The position numbers and the translations under genes were made by a program. This document shows positions 55,906 through 64,000 of a stretch of DNA of 64,000 bases, piece after piece; positions within the stretch are counted from its first letter, which is position 1, and each line of letters begins with the position of its first letter. The notes under the pieces were generated by a model, which did not search any database, was not told where the DNA came from, and worked only from the letters and a program-made list of their open reading frames with translations. This DNA comes from Charina bottae (Eukaryota > Chordata > Lepidosauria > Squamata > Charinaidae): assembly GCA_023362775.1 (NCBI GenBank), contig JALMGJ010000002.1, positions 72,145,414 to 72,209,413 on the forward strand, in the 5' to 3' direction.

Positions 55906-56546
55906 ACAGCCACAGAAACTAGTTCTACTCTCTTTCCCATTTCCACACACTGAAGGTCCCAATAGCACTGGAACCTACATGCGTATATATTATTTTGACT
56001 TGGCCTCTGGAATTCATAACATGTACTCTCCATTTTTACATAATACAAATTTAGTCTCGTGTGTTCTGTAAATGCTGATGCAAATGGAACCTGAATTGTG
56101 GAAACCAGCATGCTGTGAAGTGGAGCCAGTCAGTATGATCATGAAGCATGAACATCCATGCAGAGCTCTACTTTGCAGAATCTATAATGGTAGTGCAAAC
56201 AGCTTAGCCCATAGAAACTCACATTCCACATTATAGAACAACTGTAGTACTTGAGCAAAATAGGAACTTGGGCAAGTGCAATTTGTTGTATGAGTGGAAA
56301 AATAACAGCTGAAATTCCTTTTCTGCCAATTTTTTTCAAAAATGATCAGATGTTGCATCAGATCATCCTACTTGCTCCAAGTCCTGCATACTGAATTCCT
56401 CCCCGCCCTTCAAATACTCATGTCCACTCATTTACATTCCTGGATTAGCGTCAACGTGCTAAACCACAATGTGGGTATCACATCTGTAGCTGGGCCAATT
56501 GCCCTAGAAATACTTTGACCCTGAGGCTGACTTCAAAATATGTGCT
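55906..56546. other. unassigned sequence
   Basis: Nothing recognised. Confidence 0.5.
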
Positions 56547-56561
56547 AAAAAATAAAATGTT

Positions 56562-56564
<3 letters not shown>

Positions 56565-56609
<45 letters not shown>

Positions 56610-57900
56610 AGTATTTTAAAAAAAGTTAGAAACGAAAAAAGAAATACAAATACAAAATAAAGAAAAAGAAAAGAAAAAGTGTAGTAAAGTAAGAGAAAAA
56701 AAAAGATATGAAAAATAGGTAATTTCCAATCTATCTCTGGTCATGTAGATAAAAGAATCTGCCTTAAATGTTGGTTTTTCATACAATAGATAAAAATAAT
56801 TCTTTGTCTAATATACTCTATTATATTTAATCTAATCTTCAAAACCCCATGTAAACTTCGCCCATCCTGCATTTCGCAAATAGTCCATCAATGGTTTCCA
56901 CTTGAGTTTTCTTTCAATAAACAAGTCAATGTATCATTTTCTGCCATGTCCATCAATTTTAACATCCACTCTTGTATTGTTGGTAAAGTCTGAGTTTTCT
57001 AAAATTGTGCATAAAGGAGTCTTGCTGCTGTTATCATATATTGTATAATTCTGATAAAATGTTTTTCTATTTGTAAATCCAATATTCCCAACAGAAATAA
57101 TTCTGGTTTAAACAGAATCTGTATTTGTAGTATACTCTGCATCAACGTATGTATTTGGGTCCAAAATTTCTTTGCAATCTTACATGTCCACCACATGTGG
57201 TAAAACGACCCCTCTTGTTTATTACATTTCCAGCAAATGTTAGAAACAGTCCCATATATTTTAGCAAGTTTTTGGGGGGTCATGTACCATCAATACATCA
57301 TCTTATAGAAATTTTCTTTCAAATTATAACACAAAGTAAACTTCAATCCTTTAGACAACATATTTTCCCATTGCTGCATATGTATGTTATGACCGATATT
57401 TTTTGCCCATTTAATCATACAATCTTTAACTTGTTCTTCCACCATTTCCCCTCTCAACAATAGTTTATACATTTTAGCAATTAGATGTTCGTCTGTTTCA
57501 CAAAGTTGTATTTCAAATTCCGATTTACTCTGTTCAAATCCAAAATCTTTTTTATCTAACTTGAATTTCTCTATAAGCTGCATATAGGAAAGCCATTGAA
57601 AAGTATATCCTTCTGAGGCAAGTTGTTCTTTTGATTTAATTTTGTATTCTCCTTGTTCTTTTTCTAACAAGTCCTTATAAGTCAACCATTTGTCTTTATC
57701 TCGTTTCAGTTCTATAGAATGCTTCTTGTGTAGAAATCCACAGAGGCATCTTATAACATAAAATTGACCTACAGTATACAGTATTTATTCCAAATCCTTA
57801 ACAAAGATCTTCTAATATAATGATTTTTAAAGTCCACATTAACTTTAACTTTGTCATACCATAGGTATCCATGCCATCCAAATCTTAGATCGTGACCTTC
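56565..57900 (-). mobile_element. L1 LINE, 5'-truncated
   Basis: A 1336-bp reverse-strand L1 insertion bounded by a perfect 18-bp target duplication, AAAAAATAAAATGTTCTT, at 56547-56564 and 57901-57918. The 3' end (low-coordinate side) consists of a (TA)n array at 56565-56605 followed by A-rich sequence, where a plain poly-A would be expected. The 5' break falls in the ORF2 C-terminal third. The long exact duplication indicates a fairly recent insertion. Confidence 0.93.
56850..57900 (-). pseudogene. L1 ORF2 C-terminal remnant
   Basis: From the 5' break the reverse strand reads HDLRFGWHGYLWYDKVKVN and LLRIWNKY, then after a frameshift near 57690-57700 the open block 57685-57290 (LTYKDLLEKEQGEYKIKSKE, DKKDFGFEQSKSEFEIQ, CMIKWAKNIGHNI, GLKFTLCYNLKENFYKMMY). 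A single in-frame TGA at 57287-57289 separates it from 57283-56999 (TPQKLAKIYGTVSNICWKC, GSFYHMWWTC, FWTQIH), which includes the C-W-K-C...H...C zinc-knuckle-like cysteines of L1 ORF2. Endonuclease and reverse transcriptase lie in the missing 5' part. Confidence 0.9.
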
Positions 57901-57918
57901 AAAAAATAAAATGTTCTT

Positions 57919-58499
57919 CAGCAATTGGATTTTGCAATTGGATTTTGCAATTTATTCATGACTCCATGACTAAAAAGAAGTAGTGTACTTTTGATTTGAT
58001 AAATCCTTAGCCAAATCAGGCTGATTTGGGTGAATTTTGGAGATACCCAAATTGAAACAGGGTTTCTTAGAAACAGCACGAATCTGGATCTTAACCCTAT
58101 TTTGTTATTGATGTGGAGAGGCAAAATGCATCGCCAAAAATTGATGCACCCTCCCATGCCCCTAGTTCTCCATATTCTCCATGAAGAGAATTCCAGAGAA
58201 AAGGACAGGTTAGTTTTATGACACATAGCGACTCTAAAGTGAACTCATTATGAGTGGCTTAGTCAGGGTGTCCCATTACAGTACTTTGAGGAAAGGTTGC
58301 TGCAGTAACATGCTGCATCAAGACTGTCTAGAAATCTAGCAAAGTATTCTTTACTACGTTTCTGTCCCAGAAGGCTAGAAATTCAAAACTGTTTTGGCAG
58401 AGTTTGCTCTAGGGAAGTAGAGTTTTGTGTGCTTTCTTGGAAAATGCTGGATGCTGCAGGCCATTGTTTGTTTCATGTCACTTTAAAATAAGAGGCTTA
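57919..58499. other. unassigned sequence
   Basis: Nothing recognised apart from a direct repeat of TTGGATTTTGCAAT at about 57926-57952. Confidence 0.5.
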
Positions 58500-59040
58500 A
58501 ATGGTTTTTTTAATTATGTATTTATTTATCTATTTATTATTCATTTAATTAATTTTATTTGCCCCCCCCTTATCCCTGTATAAAATTTCTGAAATTTTGC
58601 AGACACTTACATTTTGTGTGCTATTTATTTGCAATTTGTCATTTAAAAAATGAGGAGGAAGAAATATGGATCACCTGCACTCCAGAAAATGTAAGACACC
58701 TCTTCTTTAAGAACCATTCTTGCCACTCTTCTGAAATGTCTCTATAGCACCCATTGTTTTCACAATTGCACACAAAATCCATATTAAAAAGCATCTGCAC
58801 TGCAGATCTTTCCTGCACATTATAGATCACCCTCCTCCTGTGCCAACAGGAAGAGAAAGTTTTTAAAAGTTTCTGAAAGCACATGAAGGATGAAGCAGAC
58901 CAAAGCTTCCCTGGAAGGGAGTTCCAAAAAATGGGGACAGCGATGGTAAAATCCCACCTCCAAGGCCCTGTGAGATGATAATCCAACAGATGACCATCCT
59001 GGCCCATGTAGCCTTTTAGGGTGGCTCCAGCACAGCATGA
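58500..59040 (-). mobile_element. L2-like LINE 3' fragment
   Basis: A TTTATTTA-rich start (58517-58560) is followed on the reverse strand by broken frames. 58639-59007 contains VPIFWNSLPGKLW and a FQKLLKTF block, the end-of-ORF blocks (PALWNxLPxEV, F-x-K-x-x-KTxL) seen at 31730-31810. Confidence 0.7.
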
Positions 59041-59099
59041 CTACTACCTGCCCTGGCTGGGTGGGGAACCATGATGTATGTTAACAGATGCATTCAGGT

Positions 59100-59565
59100 A
59101 AGATTTTAAAAATAGCTGGCAGTCGTGGTATTCCCTGTGGCACTCTATGGAAACAAAAGTTGGACTTCGAAGAAGCAGGAGACGAAGAGCATTGAAGCTT
59201 TTGAACTTTGGTGTTGGAAAAGGCTCCTGAGAATACTGTGGACAGCCAAGAAAACAAATGGATGGATCATCAAACACATCAACCCAGAGTTCTCACTGGA
59301 GGCAGAAATGACCAGGTTCAGATTATCCTACTTTGGACACATTATGTGAAGACCTACCTGTAGCTCCCTGGAGAAGGCTCTAATGCTGGGAATGATGGAA
59401 GAAAAGAGAAGAAGAGGACGAAGAGCAGCAAGGTGGATGGACTCAGTTACAGTGGTGATGAATGCACAGTTGGAAGACCTGAAAAACCAGGTTAGGGACA
59501 GACTGTTATGGAGAATTTGTGGTTGCTAAGAATCAACAATGACTTGATGGCACATAATCAATCAA
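59100..59565 (+). mobile_element. RTE-type LINE 3' fragment (non-Bov-B-like)
   Basis: The frame 59125-59349 has VFPVALYGNKSWTSKKQETK, IEAFELWCWKRLLRILWTAK and LSYFGHIM, then a TGA and a continuing but broken frame with RRGRRAARWMDSV. The 3' end GCTAAGAATCAACAATGACT then TGATGGCACATAA differs from Bov-B and resembles the 28128 copy. An RTE relative older than the Bov-B copies. Confidence 0.82.
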
Positions 59566-59704
59566 TCGGCTATTTAATGGTTCCCTAGAAGGCTGGACTG
59601 GAAATTCTTAAATAATAAAGAACAAACTCAGTCTACAGCTAAATCAGCTAATTTTCCACTGGAACAATACCAAACAGGATATGCAAACAAACTGGACTTT
59701 TTAC

Positions 59705-60055
59705 TTTTTTTCTGAAATTTATCTACCACCTCAATCCAGATGGACTATAGGCAATATAAAGATATGAATTATAATAAAATAGTAATGCAACATAACAATA
59801 ATTAACAGTAATAAGACAACAATAATAAAAACATTCTGGTGCCTATGACTCCAGTAATTCATCCTAAAAGCCTTCCAGAAAAGCCAAGTGTTTACAAGTC
59901 TCTGGAAGGCCATGGTGAGTGGGGGCCATCATCATAGAGAAGGTGAGCCCCCCACCTCATGATAAGAGGGGATCAGATGGGCAAACCTACTTAAGGGAGG
60001 TGATTTCTTAGATACCCAGGCCTAGAACTATATAAGGTTTTATAAGCAACTATCA
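59705..60055 (-). mobile_element. L2-like LINE 3' fragment
   Basis: Reverse-strand wording: TTATCTACCACCTCAATCCA as the 3' terminus, then AAGCCTTCCAGAAAAGCCAA, and ACCCAGGCCTAGAACTATAT with GGTTTTATAAGCAACTATC corresponding to the ORF-end block GxLGLGY...TYKAL. Diverged. Confidence 0.6.
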
Positions 60056-60139
60056 CGGATCCTTCAGCCTCTTTTCTGATGAATCTTTCTACTGCCTTGC
60101 TACTTTAACATGATCTAGGGAGAAGCAGGAGGACCCCCA

Positions 60140-61160
60140 AGATGCGTACCTATATTATATTTAAAAATGTGAAACATCCTAAAAGGCATATTTGGACATT
60201 AAATAATTATCCTATTGAGCAGGTTAAATCATTTAAATACGTAGGCATAGTTTTTCATGCCATGACAGGGAATATACAGCACAGAACCCCCAGAGAGGCA
60301 CTTCAGCATTGCAATCGTTCCTCTACACCAGAGGTCCCCAACCCCTGGGCCGCAGACCGGTACCGGTCCGTGGCCTGTTACGAACCGGGCCGCACACTTC
60401 TGTCCGCGCCATCCCGTCCGCTTACCACTTCCGTCCACGCCATCCCAAAACCACCACCACCCCCTCCCCGGTCCATGGAAAAATTGTCTTCCACAAAACC
60501 GATCCCTGGTGCCAAAAAGGTTGGGGACCGCTACAAAGGGGCATTATTTATCCTTGCTGCACTCTGCATGTATTCAACCAAAGTTAGAGCACAACTGCTA
60601 TTTGGTGCCTAATTAGGCCCACATAGTTCTTTTGTTCCTCTAGAAAGAGTCCAGACCAAATTTCTCAGAAACATATTCCAAGTCCCCAGCTGTGTCTCCA
60701 ATGTGATTCTTCGCTGTGAAGCTGGCTGGCATCAGTAAGATTGAGACTAATACTTGGTTACACATTATTAGATACTGGACCACAATATCCTTTGCTCCTG
60801 TAGGTCTGACACCTCAGATTCTTATCGATAATTTTGTCTCATCCTGGTGCAAAACAACAGACAAAAAATTGGAGCTCCTGGATTTTCTTTAACTCCACTC
60901 TGCATGCTCAGGCATGAAAGTGCAATAGCAGCTTTGAGTCAGCGGGTTAAGGATATCCAAATAGACCTGGCATCTCTTTCCAAAGATATATTCCTAAGTA
61001 GCTTCTTCACTCTCCTTAGACCTACAAGACACATCAGCCAAATCACAATCCCTAAGTGTGGGAGGGCATTCTCTTTGGCCTGATTCAATGCCCTTCCTAC
61101 AGCAGTCTTAGAAAGGAGATACAAAGGCATTCCATATGGACTAAAGTTTTGCCCATGCAG
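60140..61160 (+). mobile_element. non-LTR LINE reverse-transcriptase C-terminal remnant
   Basis: Blocks in order: LNNYPIEQVKSFKYVGIVFH (60200-60260), then after the hAT insertion KVRAQLLFGA, and in broken frames VPLERVQTKFLRNIFQVPS (60635-60690), IAALSQRVKDIQIDL (60930-60975), FNALPTAVLERRYKGIPYG and KFCPCSKG (61085-61165). The FKYVGIVF-type block and the late cysteine pair are typical of the region after the RT domain in several non-LTR clades. I cannot fix the clade (an R4-like or other site-independent LINE is possible). Multiple stops show it is dead. Confidence 0.6.
60329..60533. mobile_element. nonautonomous hAT element inside the LINE remnant
   Basis: A GC-rich unit with terminal inverted repeats CAGAGGTCCCCAACCCC at the left and GGTTGGGGACCGCTA at the right (last base decayed), and interior wording GGGCCGCAGACCGGTACCGG and CGATCCCTGGTGCCAAAAAG. 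These ends fit hAT. Flanks do not show a clean 8-bp duplication, only a CTACA overlap. Element plus 8 bp would equal 213 bp, a multiple of three, and the LINE frame does continue through it. Confidence 0.82.
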
Positions 61161-61480
61161 CAAAGGGGCTATTGTATGTAGAGTGCATTGCAGTAATCCA
61201 AACGGGAAGTGATCAAGGCATGAGTGACCATGAGCAAGGCCTCCCGGTCCAGGAAGAGGCACAATTGGCGCACCAGACAAATCTGTGCAAAGGCCCCCCT
61301 AGCCACGGCTGCCACCTGCTCTTCGAGCAGGAGCTGTGAGTCTAGGAGGGACCCCCAAATTGCACACCAGCTCAGTCCGGGGAAGTGCCACCCCATCCAG
61401 AGTCAGAGATAAAATATCACCCGGACCTGGGGGGCCAAAAATCCAGAGCCACTCCATCTTGTCAGGATTGAGTTGAAAAA
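61161..61480 (-). mobile_element. L2-like LINE internal fragment
   Basis: Reverse-strand blocks: QLNPDKMEWLWIFG (61430-61475), then in another frame LLDSQLLLEEQVAAVARGAF, ALITSRLDYCNALY. These equal 31100-31400 of the large copy (QLNPGKMEWLWVRG, LLDSRLLLEEQVAAVARGAF). Both ends of the element are missing, so it is a piece broken out of a larger insertion. One frameshift separates the blocks. Confidence 0.85.
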
Positions 61481-61618
61481 TATGAAAGGGGGAGAGATAG
61501 GATAATCTGTCCTTCAAGCCTGCCTTTGGAGCTAAAACACTAGAATCTCCTAAGCCGAGCGACTCTTGGATAGCAGATGGGTGAAAGAGGACAAATGTAT
61601 GAATAAATGGGTGTCACA
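61481..61618. other. unassigned sequence
   Basis: Nothing recognised between the L2 piece and the SINE target duplication. Confidence 0.5.
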
Positions 61619-61628
61619 GTCTCAAATA

Positions 61629-61950
61629 GGGACGCGATGGCTCAGTGGTTAAGACGCCAGGTTTGTCGATCGGAAGGTTGGCGGTTCGAGACCCGAGTGC
61701 CGCGTGACAGAGTGAGCTCCCGCACTCGCCCCAGCTCTTGCCAACCTAGCAATTTGAAAGCATGCAAATGCAAGTAGATGAATAGGTACCACTTCGGTGG
61801 GTAGGTAACAGCATTCCGCATGCATCATGCCGGCCACATGACCATGGAAGCGTCTTCGGACAACACTGGCTCTTCGGCTAACAAACGGAGATGAGCACCA
61901 GCCCCTAGAGTCGGACACGACTGTGCAGGGGAAAACCTTTACCTTTTACT
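61629..61950 (+). mobile_element. Sauria-type SINE, full-length
   Basis: A 322-bp copy closely similar to 47318-47660. A box TGGCTCAGTGG (about 61638-61648), B-box region GCGGTTCGAGACC (about 61680-61692, one change from canonical), the same body, AGAGTCGGACACGACT at 61907-61922 and the end AACCTTTACCTTTTACT. It is flanked by a perfect 10-bp direct repeat GTCTCAAATA (61619-61628 and 61951-61960). Confidence 0.95.
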
Positions 61951-61960
61951 GTCTCAAATA

Positions 61961-62425
61961 TGATGCTGTACATCTCTAGACAAAAGTAGCTGGTGCCTGC
62001 CATGGACTTTGCAACCATAGGGATCTTGTAATGGCTATTTATAAACAATTCTTTCTTTTAAAAATATTTTTAACAGTGTGATTTTATGCATAGCTACTAC
62101 TTCCGTGGAGCTGCTTCAGGGGAAATGTTGCACATTAGTTTTCTGCAACTGCTTACCCTCCAGGCGCGCGGGCTTTAAACCCCCATCACCAACTACCTTG
62201 ACCAACATGCAGTTAAAGACATCTGGAAGGCCCTAGAATTCAAAAATCCCACATATGGGATTGCATTATAAATGATAAAAGAAAAAGAAATTACCATGCT
62301 GGAGCTTTTCCATGTTAAAGCCTGTCTGCAGAACTCGCTGCCTCATGGAATCAGGCCATCTTTTAATTGTCTGCTGTGCAGATTCTTTCTTCCCAGGAGC
62401 TTTCAAGTTATTTCTTGACGAATGA
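61961..62425. other. unassigned sequence
   Basis: Nothing recognised. Confidence 0.5.
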
Positions 62426-62427
62426 GA

Positions 62428-62563
62428 TAGCCCTCCTCAACCTGGGTGCTTTCCAGTTGTGTGGATTTCAATTCCCAGAATGCTCCATAGTGGCCATGGA
62501 GGTGGGGGATTCTGGGAGTTGAATTTCACACATCTGAAGGGTATCCAGAGCAGGAAAGGCTGG
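62428..62563. mobile_element. palindromic MITE (hAT-like), full copy
   Basis: The left arm TAGCCCTCCTCAACCTGGGT with GTGTGGATTTCAATTCCCAG mirrors the right arm CTGGGAGTTGAATTTCACAC and ending GCAGGAAAGGCTGG. Both arms are about 55-60 bp around a short centre. Same group as 20155-20264. No frame. Confidence 0.72.
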
Positions 62564-62767
62564 CTGTATACTTTATCCTGGCATTCTTATGGTACATTTA
62601 TGTGCCGAAGAGCTGGGTGAGCAGGCACAACACTGAGAGGTGCTGCTTCAAGGCAGTTGTCAGTTAAGGGAAAGTGACACCCATCAGTCTTTTGCTTGCT
62701 TCAGTTCAGTGCAAAATCTATCTATTCACCCACTGTGTCCAATCTCATAGCTAAGAAGACAGAGATA
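62564..62767. other. unassigned sequence
   Basis: Nothing recognised. Confidence 0.5.
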
Positions 62768-62904
<137 letters not shown>

Positions 62905-63169
62905 TTTAGTATGAGCCTCAACTTTGTCCCCTTGTCTTTCTGACAACTGGCACCAAATAAAACAAACACACATGACCAAGCTATGTTATGTTTGATTTAC
63001 ACAAGATTCAGGTGTTAGGAAAAAAAAGTTTAGTGACACAGGAAATGAATAAGGGGCAAAGGAGAAACGCTACAGGTACTTATTGCACAGAAAAGGGCAT
63101 CAAAGCCATTAATCAGGCATAGCTAACAGGTGGGCCTTCCCAACTTGGCAGGCTGATGGTTCCAAGGCC
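62905..63169. other. unassigned sequence
   Basis: Nothing recognised. Confidence 0.5.
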
Positions 63170-63500
63170 AGCTGCAGCTCCTGGCAATCACAGGCTTCTT
63201 GTTTAACACCCCAGATCTGCTGGGTGATAACTAGCTTTATTATTCTTTCAGCCATGAATCAAAGCAACTGTGCTATTCCACAGTCTCCGAAAGCTCACCG
63301 TCTGCATATGTTTGCAGTGGTCAGACTGCCTTATTGAGACAAGGCCCATCCCTTTGCTTCATTGTGGTGGGCAATGGAGCCCAATTAAAGACAAATTGGG
63401 GGTGGGGGATTAAAACAACAGGGCGTGAATTCTCCCAGCCAGAGAAAGGAGATCCAATCAGGAACTCCTAGCCCTGCAAATATGGTTTATCAATTAGCAG
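63170..63500. promoter_or_regulatory. candidate conserved noncoding segment
   Basis: Repeat-free sequence with homeodomain-like words (CCCAATTAAAGACAAATTGG, GGATTAAAAC, TATCAATTAGC), an AGCTGCAGCTCC E-box-like palindrome and no long frame. Offered only as a candidate for a conservation test. Confidence 0.15.
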
Positions 63501-63707
63501 TACTTTTTTCAAAAAATAAAGTAAAGCAAGGGGTTTGAAAAATTATTGAAGAAGAGCAGTGCTAGCATTTACTTTTTAACCCTGGTCTTCTAAGTCAAAA
63601 AGAGGTATGGTAAAATTAGTTAAGATGCCAACAGTGATAACACAAACACACGCTCTTCCCAATCCCAATTCTTGAGAGACTTACTAGCTCCAACATGGAA
63701 GATAAGG

Positions 63708-63831
63708 TAGGGTCACCATATCTGGGCTGCAAAAATCCAGACAACCTTAGATGGCAGCAAAGAGAATCAGAAAACTCTGCTGCCATCTAGTGGTTGTCTG
63801 GATTTCTACACCTGGTAGCCATACTTTTGGT
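63708..63831. mobile_element. palindromic MITE
   Basis: The arms AATCCAGACAACCTTAGATGGCAGCA-type (63734-63760) and TGCTGCCATCTAGTGGTTGTCTGGATT-type (63778-63804) are near-perfect reverse complements around an 18-bp centre. The outer parts CACCATATCTGGGC and CCTGGTAGCCATAC continue the pairing more weakly. Noncoding. Confidence 0.75.
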
Positions 63832-63938
63832 TAAAATTATCCAAATATTTCACCCTCAAGTATCCCAAAAGTTCAGCCTACCCATCCATGTTATTTTAGA
63901 AAGCAAAGTGTCTTTTGGATGGGCTTATCTAGAAAGAT

Positions 63939-64000
63939 CACATAATGAGAAGACAGGATACCCTGGAGAAGAAGCTGATGCTAGGGAAAGTGGAAGGCAA
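63939..64000 (+). mobile_element. Bov-B (RTE) LINE, cut by window end
   Basis: CACATAATGAGAAGACAGGA onward is nearly identical to 39389-39450 of the subfamily-B copy and encodes HIMRRQDTLEKKLMLGKVEG in an open frame. It starts abruptly at 63939 (5' truncation) and continues beyond 64000. Confidence 0.93.

Overview
The window looks like gene-poor nuclear DNA (intergenic or deep intronic) from a squamate reptile. The assignment rests on the repeats: tRNA-derived SINEs of the Sauria type, Bov-B (RTE) LINEs that share a 3' sequence with those SINEs, L2-like and CR1/L3-like LINEs, an L1 tail, hAT and Tigger-type DNA transposon remnants, and many GATA, AAAG, GGAT, AAGAG, CA and GA microsatellites. 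Family names come from memory of the families, not from a search. I found no convincing host exon, RNA gene, retroviral provirus, CRISPR array or operon. Nearly every long open frame is either a decayed LINE ORF or a frame through a microsatellite or palindrome.

Layout. 1-13 kb: mostly unremarkable AT-rich sequence with a 5'-truncated SINE (633-850), old L2-like fragments, a second tRNA-type SINE (4485-4698), a near-perfect 132-bp-arm foldback (6032-6334) and a Tigger remnant (12637-12954). 13-25 kb: L2 fragments, large GATA and GA microsatellites, and a hAT element with a perfect 8-bp target duplication (22722-22955). 25-33 kb is the densest part: a Bov-B copy inserted into an older MIR-like SINE with a 10-bp target duplication, then a pile-up of RTE, CR1 and a nearly full-length L2-like LINE (28930-32062) whose endonuclease-reverse transcriptase frame is recognisable but broken. 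33-48 kb: scattered repeats, a young-looking Bov-B fragment (39202-39616), an internally deleted L2 (41559-42965), a three-element pile-up (43232-43450), a 93-bp-arm inverted duplication (46597-47154) and a full-length Sauria-type SINE (47318-47660). 48-64 kb: a reverse-transcriptase fragment, two Bov-B tails, an L1 insertion with an 18-bp target duplication and a (TA)n end (56565-57900), an RTE fragment, a non-LTR LINE remnant carrying an in-frame hAT insertion (60140-61160), another full-length SINE (61629-61950), a long AAAG tract and a Bov-B fragment cut by the window end.

The parts relate as parasite partnerships rather than as a pathway. Bov-B LINEs and Sauria-type SINEs share a 16-bp 3' sequence, consistent with the LINE machinery copying the SINE. 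Many L2-like 3' ends run straight into different tetranucleotide arrays, suggesting that these tails seed microsatellites. No undescribed functional system is evident. The most unusual structures are the two inverted-repeat units and the nested or chimeric insertions.
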